Positions 8,313-15,538 of a stretch of DNA of 64,000 bases are shown piece by piece. Both the position numbers and the translations under genes were made by a program. Origin of the DNA: Thiothrix sp. (GTDB lineage: Bacteria > Pseudomonadota > Gammaproteobacteria > Thiotrichales > Thiotrichaceae); assembly GCA_008015155.1 (NCBI GenBank), contig SSFA01000020.1:1-64000 (forward strand). The letters run 5' to 3'. How positions within the stretch are numbered: the first letter of the stretch is position 1; the number at the start of each line of letters is the position of its first letter. Under the pieces are notes generated by a model, which saw only the letters and a list, made by a program, of their open reading frames with translations, had not been told where the DNA came from and did no database searches.

Positions 8313-8570
8313 ATGGACTATCAAACCCGATTAAAAAGCTTGCTCAAAGTGCGAAGCGAGCAAGCTGCATCCACACTCCCCACAAAACTAACTGCTTTGG
8401 AGCGACTGCGCCAAGCAAATGCAACAGTGGGAATACCGCTAGTGGAGCTATTGCAGTGGTATCAAGATGATTTGGCAGCGATAGAAACTGATCCAGAGCT
8501 GACGGATAGTAAATTACTCGCCTATGTGCAGGATTATGCTAAGCGTCGGCGGGGAGGGCAATCATGCTAG
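8313..8570 (+). CDS. Small hypothetical protein between primase and helicase
   Basis: Eighty-five residues, largely alpha-helical and charged, starting at ATG 8313 five bases after the primase stop and overlapping the helicase start by the sequence ATGCTAG. It has no motif I know. Tight coupling on both sides suggests an accessory or loading factor for the neighbouring replication proteins, but that is only inference from position. Confidence 0.7.
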   Translation: MDYQTRLKSLLKVRSEQAASTLPTKLTALERLRQANATVGIPLVELLQWYQDDLAAIETDPELTDSKLLAYVQDYAKRRRGGQSC

Positions 8571-9943
8571 CAGTCAGTATGGATAGTATGCTTCACCTCA
8601 AAGCAAATGGTCAGGGTCATGCAATCATTCGGCAAGCTTGCCGTGATAATACTTATGAAACGCCAAAACGAGAGAAACCATCTGAAAAAGTCTGTAAGTA
8701 TCTTTACCGATGGGATAGTGCAGGGGTGCATTTCCCTCGCGGGTATGCAGGGGAGTTCTTCAGGCAGTTTCCAACCTTGTATTCACAAATGGAAGATAGT
8801 CGCAGCATTGCACCAGCAGCTATACCCGCGCTTCAAGGCATCATTCTACGTGACTATCAACAGCGTGCTGTGGATGTGATAGGGAAGCTTGATCAAGGCA
8901 TCATCGAAGCCCCGACGGGGGCGGGGAAAACAATTATTGGACTCAGTTTGATGCATAAGGCTCAACAACGTGCGTTGGTTTTAGTGCACAACAAAGCTTT
9001 GTTGCAGCAATGGCAGCAAGTGATCAGAAAGTTATTAGGGATCGAGGCGGGAGTGATCGGTGATGGCCAATGGCGCGAGAGTGAGCAGATCACGATTGCT
9101 GTTATTCAGACCTTGGTGAAACGCTTTGATCAACTGCCCAGCCTTGGACGAGGGTATGGACTACTGATGATTGACGAATGCCATCATATACCTGCTAACA
9201 CCTTTAGTGCAGTGGTGAATGAGCTACCATGTAAATACCGTTTCGGATTGACAGCGACCCCTTGGCGTAATGATGGCTTGCATGAAATTATTGCGCGTTA
9301 TATCGGGCGTAATCTAGTGAAAATATCGGCGGGTGAGGTTGAGCAAGTGGGCGGTATTGTGGGGGCGCAGGTGGTGCGAGTGCATGTCGGGGGCTGTGAT
9401 AGCGATTGGGTGGATGACTATGAGAACCATGAGGATTATCGTTATCATGAGTTTGTTACAGACTTGGTATTGTGTGAGCGCCGCAATGAAATGATTATGC
9501 AGTTGGCTACTGAACAAGCTTGGCATACACCCACCTTAATTCTCACTGATCGAATTCAACATGCTGAAGCACTATGTCAGATGAATCCGGAGGCCGTATT
9601 AGTGCATGGTGGCTTAGGAAAAAAGACCCGCGAACAAGCCATGCAAGCGATGGCACAAGCGGAGCTGAGTATTGGCACTTTTGGTACTTTAGGTGAAGGT
9701 GTCGATGTTGCACGGTGGGGCTGTTTAGTGCTGGCGATGCCTACTGGGAGTCGGCCGCGAGTTTTGCAGGCACTAGGTCGGGTTTTACGCGCCTCCGAAG
9801 GAAAGCAATCCGCATTGGTCTATGATATTTGTGATATGCATCCTTTTGCGGAAAAGAACATGGGCAAGCGCCTAGCGATTTATCGAGAGCGCGGTTATCC
9901 AGTTAGAGAGCTTGGTGATTATGTAGGAGGATTACAAAGTTGA
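8564..9943 (+). CDS. Superfamily 2 DNA helicase
   Basis: A 459-residue helicase of the SSL2/RAD25-like group. Walker A is APTGAGKT (116-123), motif II is DECH (204-207, IDECHHIP), motif III is GLTATPWRND, and the C-terminal RecA domain has LVHGGLGKKTREQAM and the motif VI region ALGRVLRASEGK. It is coupled to the preceding gene by an overlap and is likely to unwind DNA for the primase protein. An internal ATG at 8579 is an alternative start. The stop overlaps the ATG of a 23-codon frame (TGATG). Confidence 0.9.
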   Translation: MLAVSMDSMLHLKANGQGHAIIRQACRDNTYETPKREKPSEKVCKYLYRWDSAGVHFPRGYAGEFFRQFPTLYSQMEDSRSIAPAAIPALQGIILRDYQQRAVDVIGKLDQGIIEAPTGAGKTIIGLSLMHKAQQRALVLVHNKALLQQWQQVIRKLLGIEAGVIGDGQWRESEQITIAVIQTLVKRFDQLPSLGRGYGLLMIDECHHIPANTFSAVVNELPCKYRFGLTATPWRNDGLHEIIARYIGRNLVKISAGEVEQVGGIVGAQVVRVHVGGCDSDWVDDYENHEDYRYHEFVTDLVLCERRNEMIMQLATEQAWHTPTLILTDRIQHAEALCQMNPEAVLVHGGLGKKTREQAMQAMAQAELSIGTFGTLGEGVDVARWGCLVLAMPTGSRPRVLQALGRVLRASEGKQSALVYDICDMHPFAEKNMGKRLAIYRERGYPVRELGDYVGGLQS

Positions 9944-10014
9944 TGAAGACCTTTTGTAGGTTTTGTGGGTTCGTCGATAGCGTGTTTCCCGAGAAAAATG
10001 CATCTAAAACTTAG
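9943..10014 (+). CDS. Possible 23-residue peptide coupled to the helicase
   Basis: ATG at 9943 overlaps the helicase TGA and opens a 23-codon frame beginning MKTFCRFCGFVDS and ending at TAG 10012-10014. It carries a CxxC (CRFC) and falls within the first copy of a duplicated 35-bp segment. The same residues TFCRFCGFVDS recur in frame in the second copy. Too short to be sure it is translated. Confidence 0.3.
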   Translation: MKTFCRFCGFVDSVFPEKNASKT

Positions 10015-10076
10015 TTTTGGGTGAGTTGATTGCTACCCAACAGACCTTTTGTAGGTTTTGTGGGTTCGTCGATAGC
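9947..10076 (+). repeat. Pair of 35-bp direct repeats built on 9-mers
   Basis: Copies at 9947-9981 and 10042-10076 are identical. Inside each, the 9-mer TTTTGTAGG is followed directly by TTTTGTGGG and then TTCGTC. A reverse-oriented partial copy lies at 10319-10336. Iterated short repeats beside replication genes are typical of iterons, but they could also be selfish peptide-coding repeats, because both copies read TFCRFCGFVDS in the same frame. Confidence 0.75.
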
Positions 10077-10420
10077 ATATTTTCTGAAAATTTAGAGGGG
10101 CAGTTCTTAGCGGTGTGTTTGACTTTTCTGAAAAACTACCAGAGTATTGAAAGTAGTCTACTAACTAGTGGAAGCTATTTCCTTTTCTTTAATCCTTGGA
10201 TTAAGAGAAATATATTTGAATTTCAGGCACTTGTTCGGGCTTGCGGTTGGCTACGCTGAGTAACGCTTTTACAAATAGAGAACCACTAAAATTTTTAAAA
10301 TGCCTCTTCGATGAACTTACAAAACCTACAAAAGCCTAGTCTGGATTGAAGGGTAAAATAAGTGAGCCACACCCACTTATTCATCCTGATAGATAGTTGA
10401 CCACAATAGGAGGTACTTTA
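10015..10420. other. Gene-poor region after the helicase
   Basis: About 400 bp with no convincing gene. It holds the second 35-bp repeat, an AT-rich middle, and an inverted 18-bp partial copy ACAAAACCTACAAAAGCC (10319-10336) which could pair with either direct copy. A frame from TTG 10017 to 10259 exists but has no ribosome site and low-complexity content, so it is not called. The region is a candidate replication origin or leader. Confidence 0.5.
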
Positions 10421-10711
10421 GTGACTAAGACAATGAGGTCTAATCAAGGATGGCGAATACCAAAGTATTTGTTTTGGCTAAGGCGAATGCGAGCGGCTTG
10501 GTTGCTACGTCAGCGGAGGATTCAGCGCTCTTGTCTAACAATCCCTAAAAGCACAGTTATCGACCCGAATAGCACGGTGGATATTAATGGCTGGAGCATC
10601 ATTATATTAGTCAATAAACCCAGTATTCATTTGTTTCGGGACAAACAGGGGAACTCACTGACGGAGGAAGAGTATTTTAAGCGTTTAAATGCAAGTCGCT
10701 CTGAGAAATAA
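10421..10711 (+). CDS. Hypothetical basic protein
   Basis: Ninety-six residues starting at GTG 10421, chosen because AGGAGG at 10409-10414 is 7 nt upstream. The N-terminal 40 residues are rich in Arg and Trp (LRRMRAAWLLRQRRIQRS), suggesting nucleic acid or membrane contact; the rest reads like a small beta/alpha domain ending LTEEEYFKRLNASRSEK. I do not recognise a family. It stands alone between the repeat region and the ProQ-like gene. Confidence 0.65.
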   Translation: MTKTMRSNQGWRIPKYLFWLRRMRAAWLLRQRRIQRSCLTIPKSTVIDPNSTVDINGWSIIILVNKPSIHLFRDKQGNSLTEEEYFKRLNASRSEK

Positions 10712-10810
10712 CAGCTTTTTACAGCCAAGCAAATCCCTCACTTCTGAGGTATTCAATAGCCCACCCAATCCCCCCTATTTGGGGTATTAGAGCGTAGAGC
10801 TAGTATTTTA

Positions 10811-10831
10811 AATACGGGATTTTCCCGTATT
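10811..10831. promoter_or_regulatory. Operator-like palindrome upstream of the ProQ-like gene
   Basis: AATACGGGA-TTT-TCCCGTATT is a perfect 9-bp inverted repeat 46 bp before the ProQ-like start codon. No T tract of terminator length follows, and the preceding gene stops 100 bp earlier, so an operator is more likely than a terminator. The regulator is unknown. Confidence 0.55.
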
Positions 10832-10876
10832 AAGTTCTGCTAAACTGAACGCAAGGTATGAAGGAAGCCGTTAAAT

Positions 10877-11398
10877 ATGAACGATCAACCGCGCAAAACT
10901 CTGAGCATTAAGCCCAAGACTGCACCCACTACAGAGCACGCCTCTACACTCAATCAAGAAACTAAGACTGTTTCACGGGGCAATAAACGCATCATTAAGC
11001 GTGAGCAAGTGCAGGCCACGGCCTTAGCCAAACCGAAAGCCAAAGCACCCACGAAAAAACCCAATAAACCGCGCAAACCTGCCCCTAAAAAGCCCTTAAT
11101 CGCGCCCTCAGCTATTCGGATGGACAACTTGAACGCGGCGCTGAATGCCTTGGTGGTGTGGCGTGAACATCAGCCCTTGGCGCTGGGGATTGAACGGCAA
11201 ATCTTCCAACTGATTGCAGCTCAGCAGCTCAGTGCTTCTAAGCGAGTGGTGCAGAAGTTGCTGTATCAGCATACGCACCAGCGCCATTATTTGTTGAAAG
11301 TCAGTCAAGGCGGGGCGCGGTTTAACTTGGATGGTTCAGTGGATGGAGACATTTTGCCCGCCGAGCGTGAATATGTCGGGCGTTTATTGGCGACTTGA
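10877..11398 (+). CDS. ProQ/FinO-family RNA chaperone
   Basis: A 173-residue protein with a disordered, Lys/Pro/Ala-rich basic N-terminal arm (residues 1-75) and a C-terminal FinO/ProQ domain (about 80-165) recognisable from LNALVVWREHQPLALGIERQI, the helix bundle and the RVVQKLLYQHTHQRHYLLKVSQGGARFNLDG core. Members bind structured RNAs and on plasmids control copy number or transfer through antisense RNA. AAGGAAG lies 9 nt before ATG 10877. On this element it may act on an antisense RNA of the replication or transfer region. Confidence 0.88.
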   Translation: MNDQPRKTLSIKPKTAPTTEHASTLNQETKTVSRGNKRIIKREQVQATALAKPKAKAPTKKPNKPRKPAPKKPLIAPSAIRMDNLNAALNALVVWREHQPLALGIERQIFQLIAAQQLSASKRVVQKLLYQHTHQRHYLLKVSQGGARFNLDGSVDGDILPAEREYVGRLLAT

Positions 11399-11447
11399 AC
11401 GCAAGCGCCTACAATCCAATAAGACCCAAACTAAAAGGAGGCTACTC

Positions 11448-11885
11448 ATGGGGGCGGTAACGAAGTACGAAAGCGATTACTACGCATGGACGCAAGAGCA
11501 AGCGGCGCTCTTGCGGGCGGGTAAGTTAGAACAGATTGATATAAACCATCTGATTGAGGAAATGGAGAACATGGGGGCATCAGAAAGGCGTGAATTATTG
11601 AGCCGTTTAGGTATCCTGTTAGGCCATTTATTGAAGTGGCAGCATCAACCCGAATTTAGGGGGCAGAGCTGGATTAGAACGATTCGAGAGCAGCGGCGGA
11701 TGGTAGCGCTTCATCTGAAACAAAATCCTAGTCTGAAGGCTAAACTTGCTGAATTTATGATGGATGGCTATGCCTTGGGGCGCGGTTTGGCTTCTGATGA
11801 AACCGGATTTCCAGAAACTACCTTTCCCGTCGAATGTCCGTGGGGACTGGATGAAGTCTTAGCATTAGAGTTCTGGCCTGAATAA
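11448..11885 (+). CDS. DUF29 family protein
   Basis: A 145-residue all-alpha protein matching the DUF29 pattern: YESDYYAWTQEQAALLRAGKLEQID, then NHLIEEMENMGASERREL, LLGHLLKWQHQPE and a C-terminal segment with FPVECPWGLDEVL. Function is unknown; the family is common in cyanobacteria and proteobacteria, often on mobile DNA. ATG 11448 follows AAGGAG (11435-11440) at 7 nt. An upstream frame extension overlaps the ProQ-like gene and is not used. Confidence 0.9.
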   Translation: MGAVTKYESDYYAWTQEQAALLRAGKLEQIDINHLIEEMENMGASERRELLSRLGILLGHLLKWQHQPEFRGQSWIRTIREQRRMVALHLKQNPSLKAKLAEFMMDGYALGRGLASDETGFPETTFPVECPWGLDEVLALEFWPE

Positions 11886-11900
11886 TTGAAATAATTTCAA
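11886..11900. repeat. Perfect 15-bp palindrome after the DUF29 stop
   Basis: TTGAAAT-A-ATTTCAA immediately follows the stop codon. It is too AT-rich for a strong hairpin and is more like a protein-binding site. A related TTGAAA...TTTCA string follows about 17 bp later. Confidence 0.4.
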
Positions 11901-12009
11901 TTTAATCAGTCATTCTTTGAAAAAATTTCAGCGCAAAAAAGCAGCGTTCAGCGTACTCTAAAAATACAAATTGATTCGGGATTATTCTCCCCACTTACGG
12001 CGGCAAACA

Positions 12010-12035
12010 CCGCCCCCACGCATGGCGGTTTTTTT
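12010..12035 (+). terminator. Rho-independent terminator
   Basis: CCGCC (12010-12014) pairs with GGCGG (12024-12028) and is followed by seven T residues. It lies 125 bp after the DUF29 gene and before the next operon, closing the ProQ-DUF29 unit. Confidence 0.7.
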
Positions 12036-12185
12036 ATGCCTGTATCATGCCCACTTTGGCGGTTTCGTCGGGTGTGCGTGGACTACAAAACCGCTTAGGC
12101 GGAAATAAGCGCATCGTTTCCGTAAGGACGAGAATAGCACCCGGCAATCTGTGCCAACTATTCAAAACTTACGAGGTTCAACACG
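12036..12185 (+). other. Leader of the replication-O/membrane protein operon
   Basis: This 150-bp leader is GC-richer than its surroundings. A frame from 12047 reads on into the next gene in another frame, but it has no ribosome site and I reject it as a gene. The leader contains several short complementary GC segments (CCGC/GCGG), so an RNA structure is possible. No RNA family could be named. Confidence 0.35.
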
Positions 12186-12509
12186 ATGCAAGCCGCATTC
12201 AGCGCGGGCTTATTACGCCCCCACGCCTTCGGCCTAAACCGCCACACTTCACCCACTGTCCAACTATTCCCGACCCCACACGGCTATTTGGCCCTGCAAC
12301 AACAGCAGGTCTTAGCATGGGTATTCCCCGGTGTCTGTCGCACCCGTCACCAAACCGACCACTTTGTTGATGTGGCTTATATCAAGCCCACTCAGTCGAT
12401 CTATGGCAATCCGAACGGCCTGATGCTGGACACCGAAACCTTTGACACCTCCGCCCAAGCTTTGGCCTTTGTGCGCACCTTGGCACAACGTGGGGAGGTG
12501 AAGGTATGA
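12186..12509 (+). CDS. Hypothetical protein, first gene of the O-like operon
   Basis: A 107-residue protein starting at ATG 12186 with GAGGT (12172-12176) upstream. It contains FPTPHGYLALQQQQVLAWVFPGV and a C-terminal TFDTSAQALAFVRTLA segment, suggesting a compact alpha/beta fold, but I know no family. Its stop overlaps the next start in an ATGA arrangement, so it is translationally coupled to the replication-O-like gene. Confidence 0.65.
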   Translation: MQAAFSAGLLRPHAFGLNRHTSPTVQLFPTPHGYLALQQQQVLAWVFPGVCRTRHQTDHFVDVAYIKPTQSIYGNPNGLMLDTETFDTSAQALAFVRTLAQRGEVKV

Positions 12510-13441
12510 GCAGCTTATCGCGTGATTTAATTGATGCAGCTCTAGCCGCCGACTTATCCAAGAATGAATACAAAGTATTCTTAGCCCTGTTCCGCCAAAC
12601 CCTTTGCTATGGCAAAGCTTCCGACCCCTTGACCCTCAAGCGCTTGGCGGATTTAACGGGGATTCGCAAGGATCGACTGGCGCAAGCGGTGCAAGGCGTG
12701 CTGGCTAAGGGATTATTTGAGGCCACTGAGCACAAAATCTTCGATACCCTCTATGCTATTGGCAGTTCATTCTTAAATGAAGCCAAGCTGCCTTTTTTTG
12801 CGCCTCACCTCCCAATGAACGGAAGGCGTTCTCAAATCACAGAAACCGTTTCTGAAAAACGGGAAGCTTTACCCGAAAGTCGGGTACATACATATACATA
12901 CCTTACACCATTAACCACTACCTCATTCACCACACAACCCAACCGAACGAAAAGCGAAGCTAGCGGTAAGATCGAAGCCTGCAACAAGGCAGCGGTGGTG
13001 AGTGGTGATTTGAATAGTTTGCCCTACCCTGAAAGTTTCACCTCCATAGAGCGCCAACAGGCCGCTAGGGTGTTGGACGGTTTGCACCCTGAGTTAGCAA
13101 GTGATTGCTTGCAGCTTCTCAAGCTGAGCCTACAGTCGGGGCGCGTGAAATCGCCGTTGGCTTACTTAAATCAATTGGGCAAGGCAGCGCGAGCGGGTCA
13201 CTTAGATCGTTCACTACTTGCGCCCCCAAGCTCTACCCCTCTACCTGAGGCACAGGTTCAACGTCCTGCACACACAGAACAGCGCTACCGCTTACAAACC
13301 TTGGCGGCGGATATTCAAGCTTTAGATCGTCTCCAAGCGCTTGCAGGCTGTCCGATGGATGTGAGTACCCAAACGCACCGTCAAGCGCTAGTCAGTGAAT
13401 TTAATGTACTTAAAACCGAGTTGCAGGAGGTGCAGGCATGA
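12506..13441 (+). CDS. Replication protein O-like winged-helix protein
   Basis: A 311-residue protein. Residues 1-80 match the N-terminal winged helix of phage replication protein O (LIDAALAADLSKNEYKVFLALFRQTLCYG, then LADLTGIRKDRLAQAVQGVLAKGLFE), which binds origin repeats. Residues 90-150 are a low-complexity Thr/Ser-rich linker, and the C-terminal third is helical (ERQQAARVLDGLHPE) and could recruit a helicase. It overlaps both neighbours by four bases (ATGA). It is probably an origin-recognition protein for the element. Confidence 0.75.
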   Translation: MSSLSRDLIDAALAADLSKNEYKVFLALFRQTLCYGKASDPLTLKRLADLTGIRKDRLAQAVQGVLAKGLFEATEHKIFDTLYAIGSSFLNEAKLPFFAPHLPMNGRRSQITETVSEKREALPESRVHTYTYLTPLTTTSFTTQPNRTKSEASGKIEACNKAAVVSGDLNSLPYPESFTSIERQQAARVLDGLHPELASDCLQLLKLSLQSGRVKSPLAYLNQLGKAARAGHLDRSLLAPPSSTPLPEAQVQRPAHTEQRYRLQTLAADIQALDRLQALAGCPMDVSTQTHRQALVSEFNVLKTELQEVQA

Positions 13442-13686
13442 ACCGCTTAGCTATTCACCTGCCCTTGCTGATCAAATTCACCGCCTTGGCTGCTTTGGCG
13501 TGGGCAGTGCTGAAAGTGGTCTTGATTGCTCAACACGATGGCGTACTGGCGGGACTTGTTTTTGCTGGTTTACATCTGCCTTTGTGCCTGTTTAGTACGC
13601 TATTCGTGTGCTGGTTGTTTGACCTGCACCAAGGCTTAGGCTTTTTAGCACTGGCTAGCAGTCTCTTAAACGCTGTATTGATTTAA
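13438..13686 (+). CDS. Small membrane protein
   Basis: Eighty-two residues with two or three hydrophobic segments (LLIKFTALAALAWAVLKVVLI, LVFAGLHLPLCLFSTLFVCWLF, LGFLALASSLLNAVLI). It is coupled by an ATGA overlap to the preceding gene and lies 12 bp before a larger membrane protein gene. No family is recognised; it may be a partner of that protein in the inner membrane. Confidence 0.65.
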   Translation: MNRLAIHLPLLIKFTALAALAWAVLKVVLIAQHDGVLAGLVFAGLHLPLCLFSTLFVCWLFDLHQGLGFLALASSLLNAVLI

Positions 13687-13698
13687 GGGAGCGATGAC

Positions 13699-15219
13699 AT
13701 GAACATCAAAGAAACGCAACTCGATATCATGCAGCGCAAATTAGACCAGCACCGCCACCATGAACAGCGCGGCTTGCTGCTGTTGAAATTGGGCTTCCTA
13801 CTCACCTTCTTGCTCTATCTTCTCTTCAATCAGCATCTTTATTTAGGTGATGCACTCTCGTGGAGTGCTTACTTCAAGGATGCAGCTTCGATCTTCGGTT
13901 TTGTCTTTACTGTGGCGATTGTGGTCTTAATGGCGCTCTTCCTCTCGTGGGTCAAACACCATGCCTATCTACACTTTGGCTTCTTTGGCAGTGTGACACT
14001 GGTTATTTGTACGGTGATTGGCTTTGCATTGTTTGCGGAGTTCTTTAGTTCAAGTGCTAATCAGGATGTGAAGGCTAGCGTCCTCTTGGAACGCAATAGT
14101 GCCTATCAAGCGACCCTCACCCATGAAGCTAGCAGTCAAGGCATGGTTGATAGTGGTTTGATTGCCTCTATTGCTAATGCTGAACAAAAGTTAGCCCGTT
14201 GTGAGGAAAATCTAAAGGCAGGTAAAGAAAAGCACTGTAACGGTGATCGAGCTAAAGTTCAGGCGCTAAAAAGTTCTGAGCAAGCCGCGAATCAGGCACA
14301 AGCGAATGCCAGTCTAGAGCGCGACAAGCTTAAATATGAGCGCCAAGACGAACTCAAGGCACAGTCTTATAATCCGGTCATCCTCACCCTTGCACGATTC
14401 TTAGCGGGTGAAACGGGGGATTATAAGGATTATCTCAAAACAGCAGTGGTGCTTATCACCCTGTTTGTCGCTATCTGCTTTGAAATCCTGCACCACTTCC
14501 TGAGTAAAACTCACGGTGCATCCGTGCGGGCCATCGAGGATTTGGAGCTAGCACTCGCTAAATACAGTGAACAGCCTGAGCCGACCTTGACCCCTGCCCC
14601 TGCTCTTATTCAGCCCCTCACTGAGCCGCACAAGCAGCCCATCGGTTTTGGTTTTCCAAGCACTGCACCCCATACCGCACAAGCGGAAGTCAAACCCGTG
14701 TTGTTCAAGTACCAAGCGCAAGGCGAACCGGAAACCAAGGCGCATCATCCGATAGGTTTCACCTTTCCAATAGTCGCTAAGTCAACTCTACCGAAACCCT
14801 CATTAGGTACTCAGGAAGAACAGCTTCCCTTGCCGGATTTTGGAGGCTTTAAATCCCGTCGGGATACCTTCGCTAGCCCTGCTTTGAGTGAGTCGGAAAC
14901 CCCGAGTGAACCCCGAGCACGGGGTTTTGAGGAAGAACCTTCAATAACCCCGAGTGAACCCCGAGCACGGGGTGATCAAGGCTTATTTAGTGAGTGGGTC
15001 AATGCGGTGCAAACGGGTGAGTGCAAACCCACCTCAGACCCGACATGGCTATGGATACAAAAGCGCATAGCACCTAAGGAAACGGGAAGTCGAACCCATG
15101 ACAGAACCCGGATTCGTCGGATGCAGCAAGCCTTTTTTGCCCGTGCCATAAAAGAGGGCTTGATGATCGAAAACCCCAAGTACATCAACGGAGGTAAGAA
15201 ATACTTATGGATTGCTTAA
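13699..15219 (+). CDS. Multi-pass membrane protein with cytoplasmic winged-helix-like C terminus
   Basis: A 506-residue protein. Three transmembrane helices lie at about 27-45, 59-81 and 92-113, then an Ala/Gln/Lys-rich coiled coil (120-225), a fourth helix (248-268), a Pro-rich linker (285-440) and a C-terminal segment from GLFSEWVNAVQTG to GGKKYLWIA that reads like a winged helix of the kind ending some relaxase-associated proteins. The linker contains two copies of IGF-FP and two copies of TPSEPRARG encoded by a 28-bp DNA repeat. I know no characterised homologue. It could tether DNA or a replication complex to the membrane. Confidence 0.65.
   Translation: MNIKETQLDIMQRKLDQHRHHEQRGLLLLKLGFLLTFLLYLLFNQHLYLGDALSWSAYFKDAASIFGFVFTVAIVVLMALFLSWVKHHAYLHFGFFGSVTLVICTVIGFALFAEFFSSSANQDVKASVLLERNSAYQATLTHEASSQGMVDSGLIASIANAEQKLARCEENLKAGKEKHCNGDRAKVQALKSSEQAANQAQANASLERDKLKYERQDELKAQSYNPVILTLARFLAGETGDYKDYLKTAVVLITLFVAICFEILHHFLSKTHGASVRAIEDLELALAKYSEQPEPTLTPAPALIQPLTEPHKQPIGFGFPSTAPHTAQAEVKPVLFKYQAQGEPETKAHHPIGFTFPIVAKSTLPKPSLGTQEEQLPLPDFGGFKSRRDTFASPALSESETPSEPRARGFEEEPSITPSEPRARGDQGLFSEWVNAVQTGECKPTSDPTWLWIQKRIAPKETGSRTHDRTRIRRMQQAFFARAIKEGLMIENPKYINGGKKYLWIA
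14898..14973 (+). repeat. Two 28-bp direct repeats inside the membrane-protein gene
   Basis: Copies at 14898-14925 and 14946-14973 are identical and 48 bp apart, preserving frame. Each contains the perfect inverted repeat CCCCG-AGCA-CGGGG. Each encodes PSEPRARG. This may be a recent in-frame duplication or a pair of protein-binding hairpin sites within the gene. Confidence 0.85.
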
Positions 15220-15398
15220 ACACCCAAACGCCTGCACCGGATACCCAAAGCATCTACTACTGGCTAGATGGTTATTGGATTACCGACAAGGAAGAGGCCG
15301 AGTTGATGGATAGCATCAATGCCTTCGGTAGTTTGCACCAAGTTGTAGAGCTGCCCTTAGAGGCGGATATTGATGCTGAGGTCAAACGCTTACTTTAA
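15207..15398 (+). CDS. Small hypothetical acidic protein
   Basis: A 63-residue acidic protein starting at ATG 15207 inside the end of the membrane-protein gene, with AGGTAAG about 10 nt upstream. It contains YYWLDGYWITDKEEAELMDSI and ends in EVKRLL. No family is recognised. A terminator follows, so it is the last gene of the operon that begins at 12186. Confidence 0.6.
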   Translation: MDCLNTQTPAPDTQSIYYWLDGYWITDKEEAELMDSINAFGSLHQVVELPLEADIDAEVKRLL

Positions 15399-15420
15399 GC
15401 AAGGCGCTTAATCTAAAAAG

Positions 15421-15444
15421 AGCGGGTCATAGTTACCCGCTTTT
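15421..15444 (+). terminator. Rho-independent terminator of the O-like operon
   Basis: AGCGGGT (15421-15427) pairs with ACCCGCT (15435-15441) around a 7-nt loop, with AAAA before and TTTTGCTTT after. It separates the operon from the type I R-M locus. Confidence 0.85.
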
Positions 15445-15538
15445 GCTTTACTTGTTAAACGATGCTTTTCTGAAATGATTAGTCTAAAGTTAGTCAAGAG
15501 GCTAAAATAGTTCATCTGTTTACCCCTAAGGTTTCTTG

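Noticed and set aside
10017..10259. Frame of 80 residues in the repeat region
   Set aside because: TTG start with no ribosome site, odd composition, and shared repeat residues only; left as possible but unsupported.
12047..12370. Frame of 107 residues in the leader before the O-like operon
   Set aside because: It overlaps the better supported gene at 12186 in another frame and has no clear ribosome site.
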